Source: an uncultured Collinsella sp. (GTDB lineage: Bacteria; Actinomycetota; Coriobacteriia; Coriobacteriales; Coriobacteriaceae). From it: 64,000 bases of DNA. The translations under genes were made by a program, and so were the position numbers. Below, in pieces: positions 1 through 10,116 of this stretch. Under the pieces are notes generated by a model. It was not told where the DNA came from. It did not search any database and saw only the letters and a program-made list of their open reading frames with translations. Each line of letters begins with the position of its first letter. Within the stretch, counting starts at the first letter, position 1. Location of the stretch: contig USAJ01000003.1 in the NCBI GenBank assembly GCA_900552685.1, positions 1 through 64,000 of the forward strand, read 5' to 3'.

Positions 1-70
1 GGGGTCAGCCCGTGGGAGGCCAGGGCGCCGCTGACCGGTGGACGGCACCGAGCCGTACGCTTGAACTGAG
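1..70. other. Unidentified 3' end of an upstream gene or structured RNA
   Basis: This stretch lies directly in front of a strong terminator, so it is the 3' end of a transcript entering from outside the window. One frame stays open from base 1 to a TGA at 67-69, but its 22 residues resemble no family I know and its codon use is unlike the neighbouring genes. GGTCAGC at 3-9 is complementary to GCTGACC at 30-36, and CGGTG/CACCG and ACGGC/GCCGT pairs follow, so a non-coding RNA end is equally possible. I cannot decide. Confidence 0.25.
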
Positions 71-101
71 AAGGGGGAGGCCTCGCGGCCTCCCCCTTTT
101 T
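71..101 (+). terminator. Rho-independent terminator
   Basis: A perfect 12-bp stem (71-82 with 87-98) with a TCGC loop is followed by a T run. It ends the transcript entering from the left. The 126 bases between it and coaE are AT-richer and probably hold the coaE promoter, but I see no convincing -35/-10 pair. Confidence 0.9.
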
Positions 102-227
102 GCGTTGTATACACGTTGTGCTTTGGGACCTACCTCCCCCGTATGCGCTCTTACTCTTTGGCTGTATTTTGAGTCCTTCTAGTGTATTTGAGCGATAATT
201 ACTCGCATTGGCGTTAGGGAGGGCTTG

Positions 228-869
228 ATGTTTACCGTATTTGTCTTGGGCAATATTGCTTCGGGTAAGTCGACGGCCTGCCGCTATTTCGAATCTCGTG
301 GCGCTATGCTTATCGATCTGGATGAGCTTGCAAAATCTCTGTATGTGCCGGGCTCTGATATCGTCAATACTCTCGCGGATGAATTCGGTTGGGACATTTT
401 GGATGAGGAAGGCGGCATTCGCCGCAGCATCCTCGCTTCTCGAGCTTTCGCTTCTCCTGATTCGGTCGCACGGCTCAATGGCATCGTGCATCCCGTTCTG
501 ATTGAACAGCTTTCGCTTAGGATTCTCGATCCGGTTTGTTGTACGGTTTCATCTCCCCGTTATCCCTTTGCTGTGGTCGAGGTTTCTGCTCCGACTGGTT
601 TTGAGGATGCATTTGGCTTGGCTGATGAAATTCTGGTCATCAGCGCCCCTTTGTCAGTTCGTCGCGAGCGCGCTATTCAACGTGGCATGGAGCCATCCGA
701 TTTCGATGCTCGTTCTGCTTGCCAGCCCGATGAGTCTGCGCTGTGCAATCTCGCTACAACGGTGATTGATAATGCCGCAGGCGATAATTCGCTCTTTGAG
801 CAGCTTGACTCATGGCTTGCATGCCACGGGTTTATAGATACTCCGGATAAGGAGGAGGCCGATGCCTAA
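228..869 (+). CDS. coaE: Dephospho-CoA kinase CoaE
   Basis: Cytosolic kinase of the last coenzyme A step: it phosphorylates the 3'-hydroxyl of dephospho-CoA with ATP. The 213-residue length fits the family (about 200). The P-loop GNIASGKS is at residues 8-15 and is followed by the LDELA segment that corresponds to the family's DAD-type acidic motif. The ATG at 228 is preferred over an in-frame TTG at 225 because GGGAGGG at 217-223 is correctly spaced for it. The end overlaps the next gene by 8 bases, so the two are translationally coupled. Confidence 0.9.
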   Translation: MFTVFVLGNIASGKSTACRYFESRGAMLIDLDELAKSLYVPGSDIVNTLADEFGWDILDEEGGIRRSILASRAFASPDSVARLNGIVHPVLIEQLSLRILDPVCCTVSSPRYPFAVVEVSAPTGFEDAFGLADEILVISAPLSVRRERAIQRGMEPSDFDARSACQPDESALCNLATTVIDNAAGDNSLFEQLDSWLACHGFIDTPDKEEADA

Positions 870-1443
870 GGCACGTTTCTTTACGTGGTATCGCGTGACG
901 CCACTTGCCGTTGTGTTCGTCTTCGGCCTTATTTCGCTCGTCTACTCGTGTGCCCCTGCCGCTTTCTTTAAGCCGCTGTATCCGATTGACTACGAGGCGT
1001 ATGTAAAGCAATCCAGTATTTTGCATAATCTGGATCCGTATCTGGTGTGCGCTGTCATTAAGTCGGAATCGAATTGGGATCCCGAGGCCGAGTCGAATCA
1101 GGGTGCTCAGGGATTGATGCAGCTGATGCCCGAGACTGCCCAGGATATGATTGCCAAGGGCCTTGTCGACGGAGGGGAGTATTCGGCCGACAATCTTAAC
1201 GATCCGGCTACGAATATCGAGTTTGGCTGCGCATACCTCTCGTATCTTCTCGCCTATTTCAACGGGTCGACGGATAGTGCCATCGCCGCCTATAACGCCG
1301 GCATGGGCAATGTCGACGGATGGGCGCAGCAGGGTACGTCGCTTCATAATGCAATTACCTTTCCCGAGACGCAGGCGTATCTGATTCGTGTCAATAATGC
1401 CTGGGCTCGCTACAAGACCCTCTATCCCGATCGGTTCGTATAG
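862..1443 (+). CDS. Membrane-anchored lytic transglycosylase, SLT domain
   Basis: Predicted peptidoglycan lytic transglycosylase acting outside the cytoplasmic membrane. The 193-residue protein has an N-terminal signal or anchor helix (about residues 10-32). The SLT (Slt70/goose-lysozyme-like) domain follows, with the catalytic glutamate in SESNWDPEA, then GLMQLMPETA and AYNAGMGNV, the three landmark motifs of the family. It is short compared with Slt70 and resembles the minimal CwlQ/MltE-like enzymes. AAGGAGGAGG at 848-857 lies inside the end of coaE. Confidence 0.88.
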   Translation: MPKARFFTWYRVTPLAVVFVFGLISLVYSCAPAAFFKPLYPIDYEAYVKQSSILHNLDPYLVCAVIKSESNWDPEAESNQGAQGLMQLMPETAQDMIAKGLVDGGEYSADNLNDPATNIEFGCAYLSYLLAYFNGSTDSAIAAYNAGMGNVDGWAQQGTSLHNAITFPETQAYLIRVNNAWARYKTLYPDRFV

Positions 1444-1494
1444 GACTATGCCTGCCGCCTGCGTATACTGCAGATATATGAGTTAGGAGTATCC

Positions 1495-3735
1495 ATGGCG
1501 GAATTTGAAGTAGAACGCGTTGGTGGTGAACTTAAGCGCTTTGGCGTTGAAGGCTCTGACGTGCCGTTTAAGGTCGTTTCTCCCTATGAGCCTGCCGGTT
1601 CCCAGCCTAAAGCCATTGAGTCGCTTGTGCAGGGCGTGAGGGACGGAGACCGCTATCAGGTTTTGCTGGGCGTGACTGGTTCGGGCAAGACCTTCACGAT
1701 GGCAAAGACTATTGAGGCCCTGGGAAAGCCGACGCTGGTCATGGCTCCGAATAAAACGCTCGCTGCTCAGCTTGCGAGCGAGCTCAAAGAGTTCTTTCCC
1801 AATAACGCTGTGGTCTACTTTGTCTCGTATTACGACTACTATCAGCCCGAGGCGTATGTGCCGCAAAGCGATACATATATCGAGAAAGACTCCTCGATTA
1901 ACGAAGAGGTCGAGATGCTGCGCCATCAGGCGACCGCGTCACTGCTCTCTCGACGTGATGTGATCGTTGTCGCATCGGTCTCGTGTATCTATGGCATTGG
2001 CTCTCCTGAGGACTATGCGGGTCTGGCTCCAAACGTCGACAAGAAGGTGCCGCTCGAGCGCGATGACTTTATCCATGCGCTTATCGACATTCAATATGAT
2101 CGCAATGACTATGACCTGGCGCGTGGCACGTTCCGCGTGCGCGGCGATGTTGTCGACGTGTATCCGCCTTATGCTGAGCATCCGTTGCGGTTTGAGTTCT
2201 TTGGCGACGAGGTCGAGCTGATTGCCGAGATCGATGAGGTCACCGGTGAGATGCTTCGTGAGTACGAGGCCATCCCCGTATGGCCGGCATCACACTATGT
2301 GACCGAGAAGCCGAAGGTCAAGGCGGCTCTGAAATCGATCAGCGAAGAGTGCGAGAAGCGCGTGGCGGAGCTCAAGGCGACCGACAAGTTGCTCGAGGCG
2401 CAGCGTCTGCAGCAGCGCACCGATTATGATCTTGAGATGCTCGAGACGATGGGCTTTTGCAACGGCATCGAGAACTACTCGCGTCATCTGGACGGTCGCA
2501 AGCCGGGTGAGCCGCCGTTTACCCTAATCGATTACTTTCCCAAGGATATGCTCTGCATCATCGATGAGAGCCATGTGACGGTGCCGCAGATTCGCGGCAT
2601 GCACGAAGGTGACCGCTCGCGTAAGGTGACGCTGGTGGAACACGGTTTTCGCCTGCCCTCGGCGCTCGATAACCGCCCGCTTCGTTTCGATGAGTTTGAG
2701 GCAAGGATACCCCAGTTCATCTACGTTTCGGCAACACCGGGCGACTATGAGCTGCGGGTTAGCCAGAACGACGTTGAGCAGATTATTCGTCCGACCGGTC
2801 TGCTCGATCCCAAGATCGATGTGCGTCCGGTTCGCGGTCAGATTGACGATCTTGAGGACGAGATTCGCGAGCGCGTTGCCCGCAAGGAGCGCGTGCTGGT
2901 GACCACGTTGACCAAGCGCATGGCCGAGGACCTGACCGACCATCTGCTTGATGCGGGCATTAAGGTCAATTACATGCATTCTGATACGGCGACAATGGAC
3001 CGTGTCGAGATCCTGCGAACGCTGCGCGAGGGCAAGATCGATGTTCTCGTTGGCATCAACCTGCTTCGCGAGGGCTTGGATCTTCCCGAGGTCTCACTGG
3101 TGGCAATTCTCGATGCCGATAAGGAAGGATTCTTGCGCAACCGCCGTTCGCTGATTCAGACGATTGGCCGCGCGGCCCGTAACGCCGATGGCGAAGTCAT
3201 CATGTATGCGGACGTTGTGACCGATTCGATGAAAGAGGCCATCGAGGAGACGCAGCGCCGTCGCGAGATTCAGATGGCATATAACGAAGAGCATGGCATT
3301 GTGCCCAAGACAGTGCGCAAGGCCATCAACGACATCTCAAGTTTTATTGCCGAGGCCGAAAAAACTGTGGGCTCCAAAGGACGCTCGAAGGGCGACTCTC
3401 TTGGCCATGCCGCATTCTATACGCCCGATGAGTCGGGCGAGGGCGGTGTGCCGGAAACGGTGGCGCCCGAGCAGACACTTGCGGAGCAGTTGGAAGAACT
3501 GCCGCATGACGAGCTTGTGCGGATCGTCGAAACCATGGAAGAGGATATGCGTAACGCTTCTGCCGCCATGGACTTTGAGGAGGCGGCGCGCCTGCGCGAT
3601 GCCGTCGTTCAGATTCGGGCGATGCTCGAGGGTGCGTCTGAGGACGAGACGATCGAGCGCTTGCGTTTGCAGGCCCGCAAGGGTTCCACGTTCGCATCGG
3701 GCAGAAAACGCCAGGGTGCACGGTTTAAGAAATAG
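1495..3735 (+). CDS. uvrB: UvrABC excinuclease subunit B
   Basis: DNA-damage-verifying helicase-like subunit of nucleotide excision repair, loaded by UvrA and partner of UvrC. It has Walker A GVTGSGKT at residues 59-66, the Tyr-rich beta-hairpin ([15 protein letters not shown] begins near 103 in the [14 protein letters not shown] stretch), the DESH motif II and the later helicase motifs around [11 protein letters not shown]-terminal UVR domain (about 665-700) is the UvrC contact. At 746 residues it is longer than E. coli UvrB, with about 20 extra N-terminal residues and a longer linker before the UVR domain. GTTAGGAG precedes the ATG. uvrA and uvrC lie within 16 kb. Confidence 0.97.
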   Translation: MAEFEVERVGGELKRFGVEGSDVPFKVVSPYEPAGSQPKAIESLVQGVRDGDRYQVLLGVTGSGKTFTMAKTIEALGKPTLVMAPNKTLAAQLASELKEFFPNNAVVYFVSYYDYYQPEAYVPQSDTYIEKDSSINEEVEMLRHQATASLLSRRDVIVVASVSCIYGIGSPEDYAGLAPNVDKKVPLERDDFIHALIDIQYDRNDYDLARGTFRVRGDVVDVYPPYAEHPLRFEFFGDEVELIAEIDEVTGEMLREYEAIPVWPASHYVTEKPKVKAALKSISEECEKRVAELKATDKLLEAQRLQQRTDYDLEMLETMGFCNGIENYSRHLDGRKPGEPPFTLIDYFPKDMLCIIDESHVTVPQIRGMHEGDRSRKVTLVEHGFRLPSALDNRPLRFDEFEARIPQFIYVSATPGDYELRVSQNDVEQIIRPTGLLDPKIDVRPVRGQIDDLEDEIRERVARKERVLVTTLTKRMAEDLTDHLLDAGIKVNYMHSDTATMDRVEILRTLREGKIDVLVGINLLREGLDLPEVSLVAILDADKEGFLRNRRSLIQTIGRAARNADGEVIMYADVVTDSMKEAIEETQRRREIQMAYNEEHGIVPKTVRKAINDISSFIAEAEKTVGSKGRSKGDSLGHAAFYTPDESGEGGVPETVAPEQTLAEQLEELPHDELVRIVETMEEDMRNASAAMDFEEAARLRDAVVQIRAMLEGASEDETIERLRLQARKGSTFASGRKRQGARFKK

Positions 3736-3740
3736 CGAAC

Positions 3741-3772
3741 AGGCCCCGAGTTCCCTGTGGAGCTCGGGGCCT
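3741..3772. terminator. Bidirectional terminator between convergent genes
   Basis: AGGCCCCGAG (3741-3750) pairs perfectly with CTCGGGGCCT (3763-3772). It lies between uvrB and the convergent flavoprotein gene, with a T-rich stretch on the uvrB side. Confidence 0.8.
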
Positions 3773-3800
3773 ATGTCTTTTGCGCGCTGGAATTCGTGCG

Positions 3801-5441
3801 TTAGAGGTCTGCGATCAGGGCTTCGGCACAACGAATGCCGTCGGTGGCCGCGCTCATGATGCCGCCGGCATATCCAGCTCCCTCACCACAAGGGTAGAGG
3901 CCCGGGGTCGACACGGCATGGCACGTTCGGTCTCGGGTGACAGTGACCGGTGAGCTCGAACGAGTCTCCACGCCGGTAAGAACGGCATCGGGACGGTCGT
4001 AACCTCGTAGCTTTTTTCCGAGTAGGGGAAGTCCCAGGCGGAGCGACTCGACGATATGCTGCGGCAGGGCTTCGTCAATTGCCGTCCAGGTCACACCGAG
4101 CGGATAGGTGGGCTTTACCTTTCCGGGCGCCTTGCTGGCGCGTTCTGCGAGGAAATCTCCGACGAGTTGTGCCGGTGCGTTCCAGTTGGAACCGCCCAGG
4201 CGATAGGCGGCCGCCTCGCAGGCACGTTGGAGCTCGATGCCGGCGAGCGGGTCATCGTTGGGAAGGTCCTCAGGCGTGACGTTAACGAGCAGGGCGGCGT
4301 TTGCGTTGCGTCCGTCGCGGGCATTGAGGCTGGCGCCGTTGACGCACAGGTGGCCCTGCTCGGAAGAGGCGGCGACAACCTGCCCGCCGGGGCACATGCA
4401 AAACGAGAACACGCTGCGGCCGTTGGGAAGATGGGCGACGAGCTTGTAGGGGGCTGCTCCGAGGGCAGGATGTCCCGCCAAGGCTCCATATTGGGCTCGG
4501 TCGATGTCGCGCTGCGGATGCTCGATGCGAACGCCCATGGCAAAGGTCTTTTGTGCGAGGGCCACGTTGTGGTCCTTAAGGAGCTCAAAAATATCGCGAG
4601 CAGAATGCCCACAGGCGAGGATGAGGTGCTTTGTTTCGATTGGCTCGTAAGCGGCGTCTTGGGACGATTGGACATCGATACCGGTGATGGCGCCAGACGC
4701 GTCGGTGCGAATGTCGACGAGCTTCGTTCGATAACGGACGACACCTCCGAGCTGCTCGGTGCGCTGGGATATAGCGGTGACAACCTTGGGAAGGATGTCG
4801 GAGCCAATGTGCGGCTTGGCATCCCACAGAATATCGCGGGGCGCACCCGCCTCGACGAAGGTTTCGAGGATAAGGCGATGGGCGGGATTTTTTGTTCCCG
4901 TATTGAGCTTGCCGTCCGAGAAGGTCCCCGCGCCGCCCAGACCAAACTGGATATTACTCTCGGGGTCGAGGATGCGCTCCTTTAGAAAGAGGTCGATCGC
5001 ATGCGAGCGGCGAAATGCCGGGTCGCCGCGCTCAATGAGTAAGGGCTTAAGACCTGCTTCGGCGAGCGTAAGCGCAGCGAAAAGGCCGGCGCATCCGGCG
5101 CCGACAACGACAGGGCGTTCTTGAGGTGCGTCGGAGACGGGGGAGGGGAATGAAGGCTTATCGTCCTCTATCGCGCGTACGCGCGAGCGGTCACGCTCGG
5201 CGACGCTGTCGACCGCTTCTCGCTCGAGGTGGGGACTAGTCAGCTCAACACGAAAGCTCAGGATAAAATGGACGTCTCGTTTTTTGCGAGCGTCGATTGA
5301 CTTGCGGTGGAGCTCGATGGACTTGATCTCGGAGTCCTTGCAACGTAGGACGCGCTTGGCGACTCGCTTGCCAACAATGAGGCAGGCATTTTCATCGCCG
5401 GCTTCATCGAGCGACGCGTTGACTTGGGTGATTTCGATCAT
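3801..5441 (-). CDS. FAD-dependent dehydrogenase-like flavoprotein (COG2509 type)
   Basis: 546-residue cytosolic flavoprotein of unknown substrate. About 105 N-terminal residues form a basic alpha/beta domain (VGKRVAKRVLRCKDSEI). A Rossmann FAD motif VVVGAGCAGLFAAL follows at 111-124 with ERG soon after, and the C-terminal GEGAGYAGGIMSAATDG closes the FAD site. This is the architecture of the widely conserved but uncharacterised family often annotated 'NAD(P)/FAD-dependent oxidoreductase'. The open frame continues 41 codons upstream, but I start at the ATG at 5441, which has AAGGAGA upstream and the MIEITQV beginning. The upstream frame also runs through the preceding gene's terminator. Confidence 0.8.
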   Translation of the reverse strand: MIEITQVNASLDEAGDENACLIVGKRVAKRVLRCKDSEIKSIELHRKSIDARKKRDVHFILSFRVELTSPHLEREAVDSVAERDRSRVRAIEDDKPSFPSPVSDAPQERPVVVGAGCAGLFAALTLAEAGLKPLLIERGDPAFRRSHAIDLFLKERILDPESNIQFGLGGAGTFSDGKLNTGTKNPAHRLILETFVEAGAPRDILWDAKPHIGSDILPKVVTAISQRTEQLGGVVRYRTKLVDIRTDASGAITGIDVQSSQDAAYEPIETKHLILACGHSARDIFELLKDHNVALAQKTFAMGVRIEHPQRDIDRAQYGALAGHPALGAAPYKLVAHLPNGRSVFSFCMCPGGQVVAASSEQGHLCVNGASLNARDGRNANAALLVNVTPEDLPNDDPLAGIELQRACEAAAYRLGGSNWNAPAQLVGDFLAERASKAPGKVKPTYPLGVTWTAIDEALPQHIVESLRLGLPLLGKKLRGYDRPDAVLTGVETRSSSPVTVTRDRTCHAVSTPGLYPCGEGAGYAGGIMSAATDGIRCAEALIADL

Positions 5442-5467
5442 CGAGGTCTCCTTAGAGGCAAGAAAGA

Positions 5468-5491
5468 GGCCGTCCGGTATCCCAGACGGCC
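5468..5491 (-). terminator. Terminator of the HI0933-like gene
   Basis: GGCCGTC/GACGGCC stem with a 10-base loop. Read on the minus strand it is followed by TCTTTCTT. It sits 30 bases past the stop of the 5522-6793 gene and just upstream of the next flavoprotein gene. Confidence 0.75.
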
Positions 5492-5521
5492 CGAATGCGT
5501 TTTTGATTATAAACTGCGCGG

Positions 5522-6793
5522 CTACAGGCTGCTTGCAGCGCGAATGCCCGAGAGCCAGGCCCACGCAAGGTTAAAGCCTCCGCAATCGGCGTCGATGTCG
5601 AGCGCTTCGCCGCAGACGTAAAGCGGGGCGTCGACAACGCTGAGCGCGCGTAGACTGGGTGTTGAGATGCTCTCGACAGATACGCCACCACGCGTGATCT
5701 GCGCCGAGCGCTCCTCGGCTGTTCCCTCGACGAGCAACTTAAAGTGCTTGAGGATCGAGACCAGGTGGATGACATCGTTGGAGCCTGGATGGCACTGCTC
5801 GAACGCCGTGCAGACGACGCGGGAGAGTTGCGGGGCGAGCATGCCGTCGAGCCAACGGGGATCGCGGGGCGAAAAGCCGCCGAGCAGCTCAACGCGCCGG
5901 TTGAGCATATCGAGCAGCTCGTCTTTGGAGAGGTCGGGGAAAACGTCGAGCAGGATCGTATCGCCGCGCTGGATACGACGGGAGAGGTTGAAGACAGCGA
6001 CGCCCGAGATGCCGAAGGCTCGAAACAGGACTTCACCGTCTTCGTGCCAGAGCTCATTATGATTGCGGGCGAGCGTCAAGCGGGCGCGGACGCGCAGGCC
6101 ATCCAACGTCTTGAGTGCCGCCCGATCGCCGACGACCGTTGCCGATACGGGGCAGAGGATGGGGCGCAGCGAAGTGAGGGGGAGGCGAAACGTATCGGCG
6201 ATACCGGTGGGGTTGCCACCCGTGGCGATAATTACGGCATGTGCCTCCAGGGCCTCGTTCTTGCGAGGGACATCGGCGAGCGCTTTCCGAAGCGAGCGGA
6301 GCTCCGATTTTCGGTCGTCGTGCTTTTTTGCCTTGAGCGCCCGCGCTGGACGGTCTATTTGGAGTGCCCAGCCTTCGGAAACTTTGTGCGCCGAGGCAAC
6401 GTTGGCTCCGCAGATTAAGGTGATACCTAGGCGGTTGCAAACGTTGAGAAGCGCGTCGCGCACCGATTCGGCGCGAAGGGAGCGCGGGTACAGCCGGCCT
6501 TCCTCGGAGGTTGTCATGATGCCCAGCGAGGAGAAGAAACCCATAAGCTCTTGTTCGGGTTGGGGCCCCATGACGGATTCGACGAATGCGGGGTGGTTAT
6601 ACCGCTGTGGATCAATCGATTCGTTGGAGAGGTTGCAGCGGCCGTTACCGGTCGCAAGGAGCTTAAGGCCACAGGCGACATCGCGCTCAACGATGCAGAC
6701 GCTTTTGCCAGCACGTGCGGCCGTAATGGCGGCGGCGAGGCCTGAAGCCCCGCCGCCGATTACCAGGACGTCATGGAAGGCGCTCGTGTTCAC
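5522..6793 (-). CDS. HI0933/YhiN-family flavoprotein (BaiN-like)
   Basis: 423-residue FAD-binding oxidoreductase with the N-terminal dinucleotide motif VIGGGASGLAAAI and the family-specific KLLATGNGRCNLSN, plus the C-terminal DADCGGFNLAWAW segment. Most members are of unknown function. The characterised-by-name relative is BaiN of gut clostridia, implicated in bile-acid 7-dehydroxylation, but the family is far broader than bile-acid bacteria and I do not assign that role. The GTG start at 6793 follows the mrp stop codon with no gap, so the two form an operon. Confidence 0.82.
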   Translation of the reverse strand: MNTSAFHDVLVIGGGASGLAAAITAARAGKSVCIVERDVACGLKLLATGNGRCNLSNESIDPQRYNHPAFVESVMGPQPEQELMGFFSSLGIMTTSEEGRLYPRSLRAESVRDALLNVCNRLGITLICGANVASAHKVSEGWALQIDRPARALKAKKHDDRKSELRSLRKALADVPRKNEALEAHAVIIATGGNPTGIADTFRLPLTSLRPILCPVSATVVGDRAALKTLDGLRVRARLTLARNHNELWHEDGEVLFRAFGISGVAVFNLSRRIQRGDTILLDVFPDLSKDELLDMLNRRVELLGGFSPRDPRWLDGMLAPQLSRVVCTAFEQCHPGSNDVIHLVSILKHFKLLVEGTAEERSAQITRGGVSVESISTPSLRALSVVDAPLYVCGEALDIDADCGGFNLAWAWLSGIRAASSL

Positions 6794-7624
6794 TTAGGCC
6801 TCGTCGGTCTCGTGCGGGGTGATAGCCTCGACGGCAGAGACTGCCTTGGGCAACATGCCATCGGGCAGCGCGGTCTCGACCTCGCCCTTATCGCAGGCCT
6901 CGGCGAGTGACGGATTGATGGGAAGCGTGCCCAAGATGTCGAGGTTATAGCGCTCTGCGACCTCGGGGAGCTTGCTCTTGCCAAAGACCTCGATCTTCTT
7001 GCCGCAGTCGGGGCACTCAATATAGCTCATGTTTTCGACGATGCCCAGAATGGGGACGTTCATCTTCTCGGCCATGTTGACCGCCTTGGCGACGATCATC
7101 GAGACCAGATCCTGTGGGCTCGTGACGATGACGATGCCGTCGACGGGCAGTGACTGGAAGACGGTGAGAGCGACGTCGCCTGTTCCCGGAGGCATGTCGA
7201 CCAGCAGGTAGTCGATGGGGCCCCACGAGGTCTCGCTCCAGAACTGCCTAATGGCGCCTGCGATGACCGGACCGCGCCAAAGGACGGGGTCGGTCTCGTT
7301 TTGGAGCAGAAGGTTGGAGCTCATGACCTTGACGCCGTGCTCGGAGATTTCGGGCAGCATGAGGTTGCCAAGGGCATGGACGTGGCGTCCGCTCATGCCG
7401 AACATCTTGGGGATAGAGGGACCGGTGATGTCGGCATCGAGGACGCCGACCTTGTGGCCGTGACGGGCAAGCTCGGTGGCGATGGCACCGGTGACAAACG
7501 ACTTGCCGACACCGCCCTTGCCGGAAAGCACGGCGATGACGCGTTTGACCTCGGACAGCGTGTTCTCCTCAAATTGCGACGGCGACGTTTGTCCGCCGGC
7601 GGCCTGTGCGTGCTCGCAACCCAT
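6794..7624 (-). CDS. mrp: Mrp/ApbC-type P-loop iron-sulfur carrier
   Basis: 276-residue deviant-Walker ATPase that carries and transfers Fe-S clusters in the cytosol. The deviant Walker A GKGGVGKS is at 35-42, the second switch DMPPGTGD follows, and the cluster-binding CPDC pair lies near residues 202-205. The N-terminus has a single cysteine (GCEHAQ) where many relatives have more. I start at 7624 because AAAGGAGT precedes that ATG; the frame is open 19 codons further upstream without a ribosome-binding site. Confidence 0.93.
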   Translation of the reverse strand: MGCEHAQAAGGQTSPSQFEENTLSEVKRVIAVLSGKGGVGKSFVTGAIATELARHGHKVGVLDADITGPSIPKMFGMSGRHVHALGNLMLPEISEHGVKVMSSNLLLQNETDPVLWRGPVIAGAIRQFWSETSWGPIDYLLVDMPPGTGDVALTVFQSLPVDGIVIVTSPQDLVSMIVAKAVNMAEKMNVPILGIVENMSYIECPDCGKKIEVFGKSKLPEVAERYNLDILGTLPINPSLAEACDKGEVETALPDGMLPKAVSAVEAITPHETDEA

Positions 7625-7769
7625 GTATGACTCCTTTGTATATGTTGGGGCCGGAGCCCCGTGATGTGACACGAGCGTCATTGTACCCTCGTTTGCGAGC
7701 GGGAGTCATTTGCGATGCATTTGGGCCGAGCGTGCTTGCAATACGATGGGCCCAAGCGAATGGGCGGGC

Positions 7770-9923
7770 TTACTGAACTTTGCTGGCGAACTCGAGGTAT
7801 TGCATGCGCTGCAGCTTGTCGATCGTCGAGGTGTATGGGCTGTCTTCAGATTCCAAGTTGTAGCGCAGCCCGTCGGCACCGAGATAGCCGGCGACATTGA
7901 TGGTGGGCACATCTGACCTTGTTGCAAGCAGGGCCTTTTGATAGTCGGTGAGCGGGGCGCCGATCTTATTAAGGGTAATGGCTGCAATCTCGTTTGCCCC
8001 GACGGTGTCGTAGACGTTGAGCTCGGTATTGCCGGCGATTTCATAGTTAGCCCAGACGAAATAGGTTGACTGATAGACACGGAAAGCGTGGCTTGCCGTA
8101 TCTTCCTGAGGGTACAGCTCGTCGTTGAGAGTCGTTGCGGCGCTCGGCTGATGGTCGCCAAAAAAGACAAGAACAACCGGTCTGCCGATATTGCGGAGCT
8201 CGTTGATAAAGTACTCGAGGTCCCGGTCGGATGCGTTGATGCAGGTGAGATAGGTGTTGAGCGCGCTATTGGCGCCCTCGCTGGCTCCCTCGACCCAATA
8301 GTTTGTCAGCTCTTCGGCGGGAACGGTGCCATAGTCGTAGCCGCCGTGATTTTGCATCGTGACGTCAAAGATGAACTGCGGCGCTTCGTCGGTTCTAAGC
8401 AGGTCGAGTATCTTGTCGTAGGTGGCGTAGTCGCATACGCCGGCATGGTAACAGGGCGCACCTTCGAAATCGCCGATTGAAAGAAAGTCTCCAAAGCCCA
8501 GCTGCTGATAGATCTTATCTCGATGGTAGTTGACGGGGTTTTGCGGGTGCATAGCGGTAGCGGTATACCCAAGCTCTTTAAGGTCCTTTGCCAGGCTGTT
8601 GACGCCATTCATCTGATACAGCTGATAGGGGATCTTGCCTAATCCGACAAAGGCCGTTGTCGCTCCGGTCAAAAATTCGAATTCGGAGTTTGCCGTTCCG
8701 CCACCGGTGACCGAAGCGAGCATGGTGCCGCGAACAAGTGTGTCGGGAAGCGAGTTGTAGAATGCGGGGCCGGTGTACCCGGCCGCCTGGAGCTGCTCAA
8801 AGCACGAAAGGTCGCTAAAACTCTCGTTCATGACGGCAACAATCGTCGGCTTGATTTCATTGAACTGGGCAACGGCAGCCGCGCGCTGCTCGCTCGAGCC
8901 ATACGTGCTGTCGTAGGCGGCGGCGAGCTCCTGCTCGATGCTCTGCGCCTCATCGGGCGTATAGCCTTCGGGCTTCTCAATGGGCAACTCGTTGACCATT
9001 TCGGTGAACGAAGTGATAAAACCCTGAGACGTATATGTGGTGATGGGCTGCCAACGGTCAAATCCAAAATCCAGCGCCTGCTCCAAGTCGATGCTGGAAA
9101 AGCCTGAGAGCCCCACAACGGTCACTAGCAGAAAAGCGCAGAGGTTAGCGGCGATTGCGGGGAAGACATGGGTGGGCGTACGGAGCTTTCGCGGTCGGAT
9201 AAGCGAAAGAAGCCCCAGGGAAATCTCCAGCAGGGCGAGAGAGGTTACGATTCCGGCGGTAAAGGTAAACTCGTATCCCTCGCTCACTTCCATTGCGGTG
9301 CCAAGGGCCAAGATATCGCTTGGCAGGATGGCTTCGCCTTTAAACGTTATGACGAAGTGCTCGGCAATGCCAAGGATGCAACAGGCGACGGGCACGAGGG
9401 CCATGACGCCTCCATGACGCTGTCCCAGCAAATAAAGGGAGAGCAGAACCGTCGCGAGCAGCCCGACGGAAAACCCGAATGAGTTGGCGGGAATGCGATA
9501 GAACGTTTCGTTACAGGCAATTTCGAGCGAAACGAACGAGAGCGCTGAAACAGCGGCGATGACAAGGATGTCACGGCAAATACAGGCAACCGTTCCCGTC
9601 GCAAGATCGGTTTGGTCGATAAGTCCCGAAACCAAGGGCTCGACAAGAAGTATGACGGCGGCAGCACCGAGCGCCGAATAAGAAAGGACCCATAGGGAAC
9701 TGTCCTCATTTACGAGCAATTGATTCGTAATCCATGCAGCTACCATGCCGAGCGGGATGAGGAGCGTCGCGCACCAAAAGACGCGGGCAATGGGTGGCTT
9801 TTCATTGTGTTTGATTGAAAAATACACGCGCACGACGACGGTGGCCACGATAAGGATGGCGATGAATATGGGCAGATTGGCCATGTCACTCGAAGTGATT
9901 TCAAGGGGGATATCTTCGGTCAT
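7770..9923 (-). CDS. LtaS-like membrane sulfatase / phosphoglycerol transferase
   Basis: 717-residue polytopic protein. The N-terminal third holds about eight hydrophobic segments. The C-terminal extracellular sulfatase-fold domain has the NESFSDLSC metal/nucleophile region, ANSEFEFLTGATT, HPQNPVNYHRDK and the metal-binding FFGDHQPSA. These are landmarks of lipoteichoic-acid synthases and phosphoglycerol transferases that polymerise or decorate envelope glycolipids. The conventional nucleophile is a threonine; here the NESFSD motif offers serine, as in many non-LtaS members, so the exact product is open. The ATG at 9923 has AGAGGAAC upstream. Confidence 0.82.
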   Translation of the reverse strand: MTEDIPLEITSSDMANLPIFIAILIVATVVVRVYFSIKHNEKPPIARVFWCATLLIPLGMVAAWITNQLLVNEDSSLWVLSYSALGAAAVILLVEPLVSGLIDQTDLATGTVACICRDILVIAAVSALSFVSLEIACNETFYRIPANSFGFSVGLLATVLLSLYLLGQRHGGVMALVPVACCILGIAEHFVITFKGEAILPSDILALGTAMEVSEGYEFTFTAGIVTSLALLEISLGLLSLIRPRKLRTPTHVFPAIAANLCAFLLVTVVGLSGFSSIDLEQALDFGFDRWQPITTYTSQGFITSFTEMVNELPIEKPEGYTPDEAQSIEQELAAAYDSTYGSSEQRAAAVAQFNEIKPTIVAVMNESFSDLSCFEQLQAAGYTGPAFYNSLPDTLVRGTMLASVTGGGTANSEFEFLTGATTAFVGLGKIPYQLYQMNGVNSLAKDLKELGYTATAMHPQNPVNYHRDKIYQQLGFGDFLSIGDFEGAPCYHAGVCDYATYDKILDLLRTDEAPQFIFDVTMQNHGGYDYGTVPAEELTNYWVEGASEGANSALNTYLTCINASDRDLEYFINELRNIGRPVVLVFFGDHQPSAATTLNDELYPQEDTASHAFRVYQSTYFVWANYEIAGNTELNVYDTVGANEIAAITLNKIGAPLTDYQKALLATRSDVPTINVAGYLGADGLRYNLESEDSPYTSTIDKLQRMQYLEFASKVQ

Positions 9924-10041
9924 GGACGTTCCTCTGTTACGGCAAATTAAGTTCAGTATTAGATTACTGTAACCTTTCCACGGCATTTCGAGAAACAAAG
10001 CGCCCGATACGCAAAGCTAAAGGTCTGCGAATCTTGTATTA

Positions 10042-10055
10042 CGAACATCTGTGCG
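10042..10055 (+). promoter_or_regulatory. Candidate LexA (SOS) box upstream of uvrA
   Basis: CGAACATCTGTGCG differs by one base from the Gram-positive/actinobacterial LexA consensus CGAACNNNNGTTCG. It lies 62 bases before the uvrA start codon, where SOS boxes normally occur. No lexA gene is in the window. Confidence 0.45.
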
Positions 10056-10116
10056 CGTCGAGTGCGCTAAACTCATCGACAGTATGATTCGATGCAATAG
10101 GAGGCAAGGAGCTTCC

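Noticed and set aside
5522..6793. Bile-acid role for the BaiN-like flavoprotein
   Set aside because: The HI0933 family is very widespread and no other bile-acid (bai) gene is in the window.
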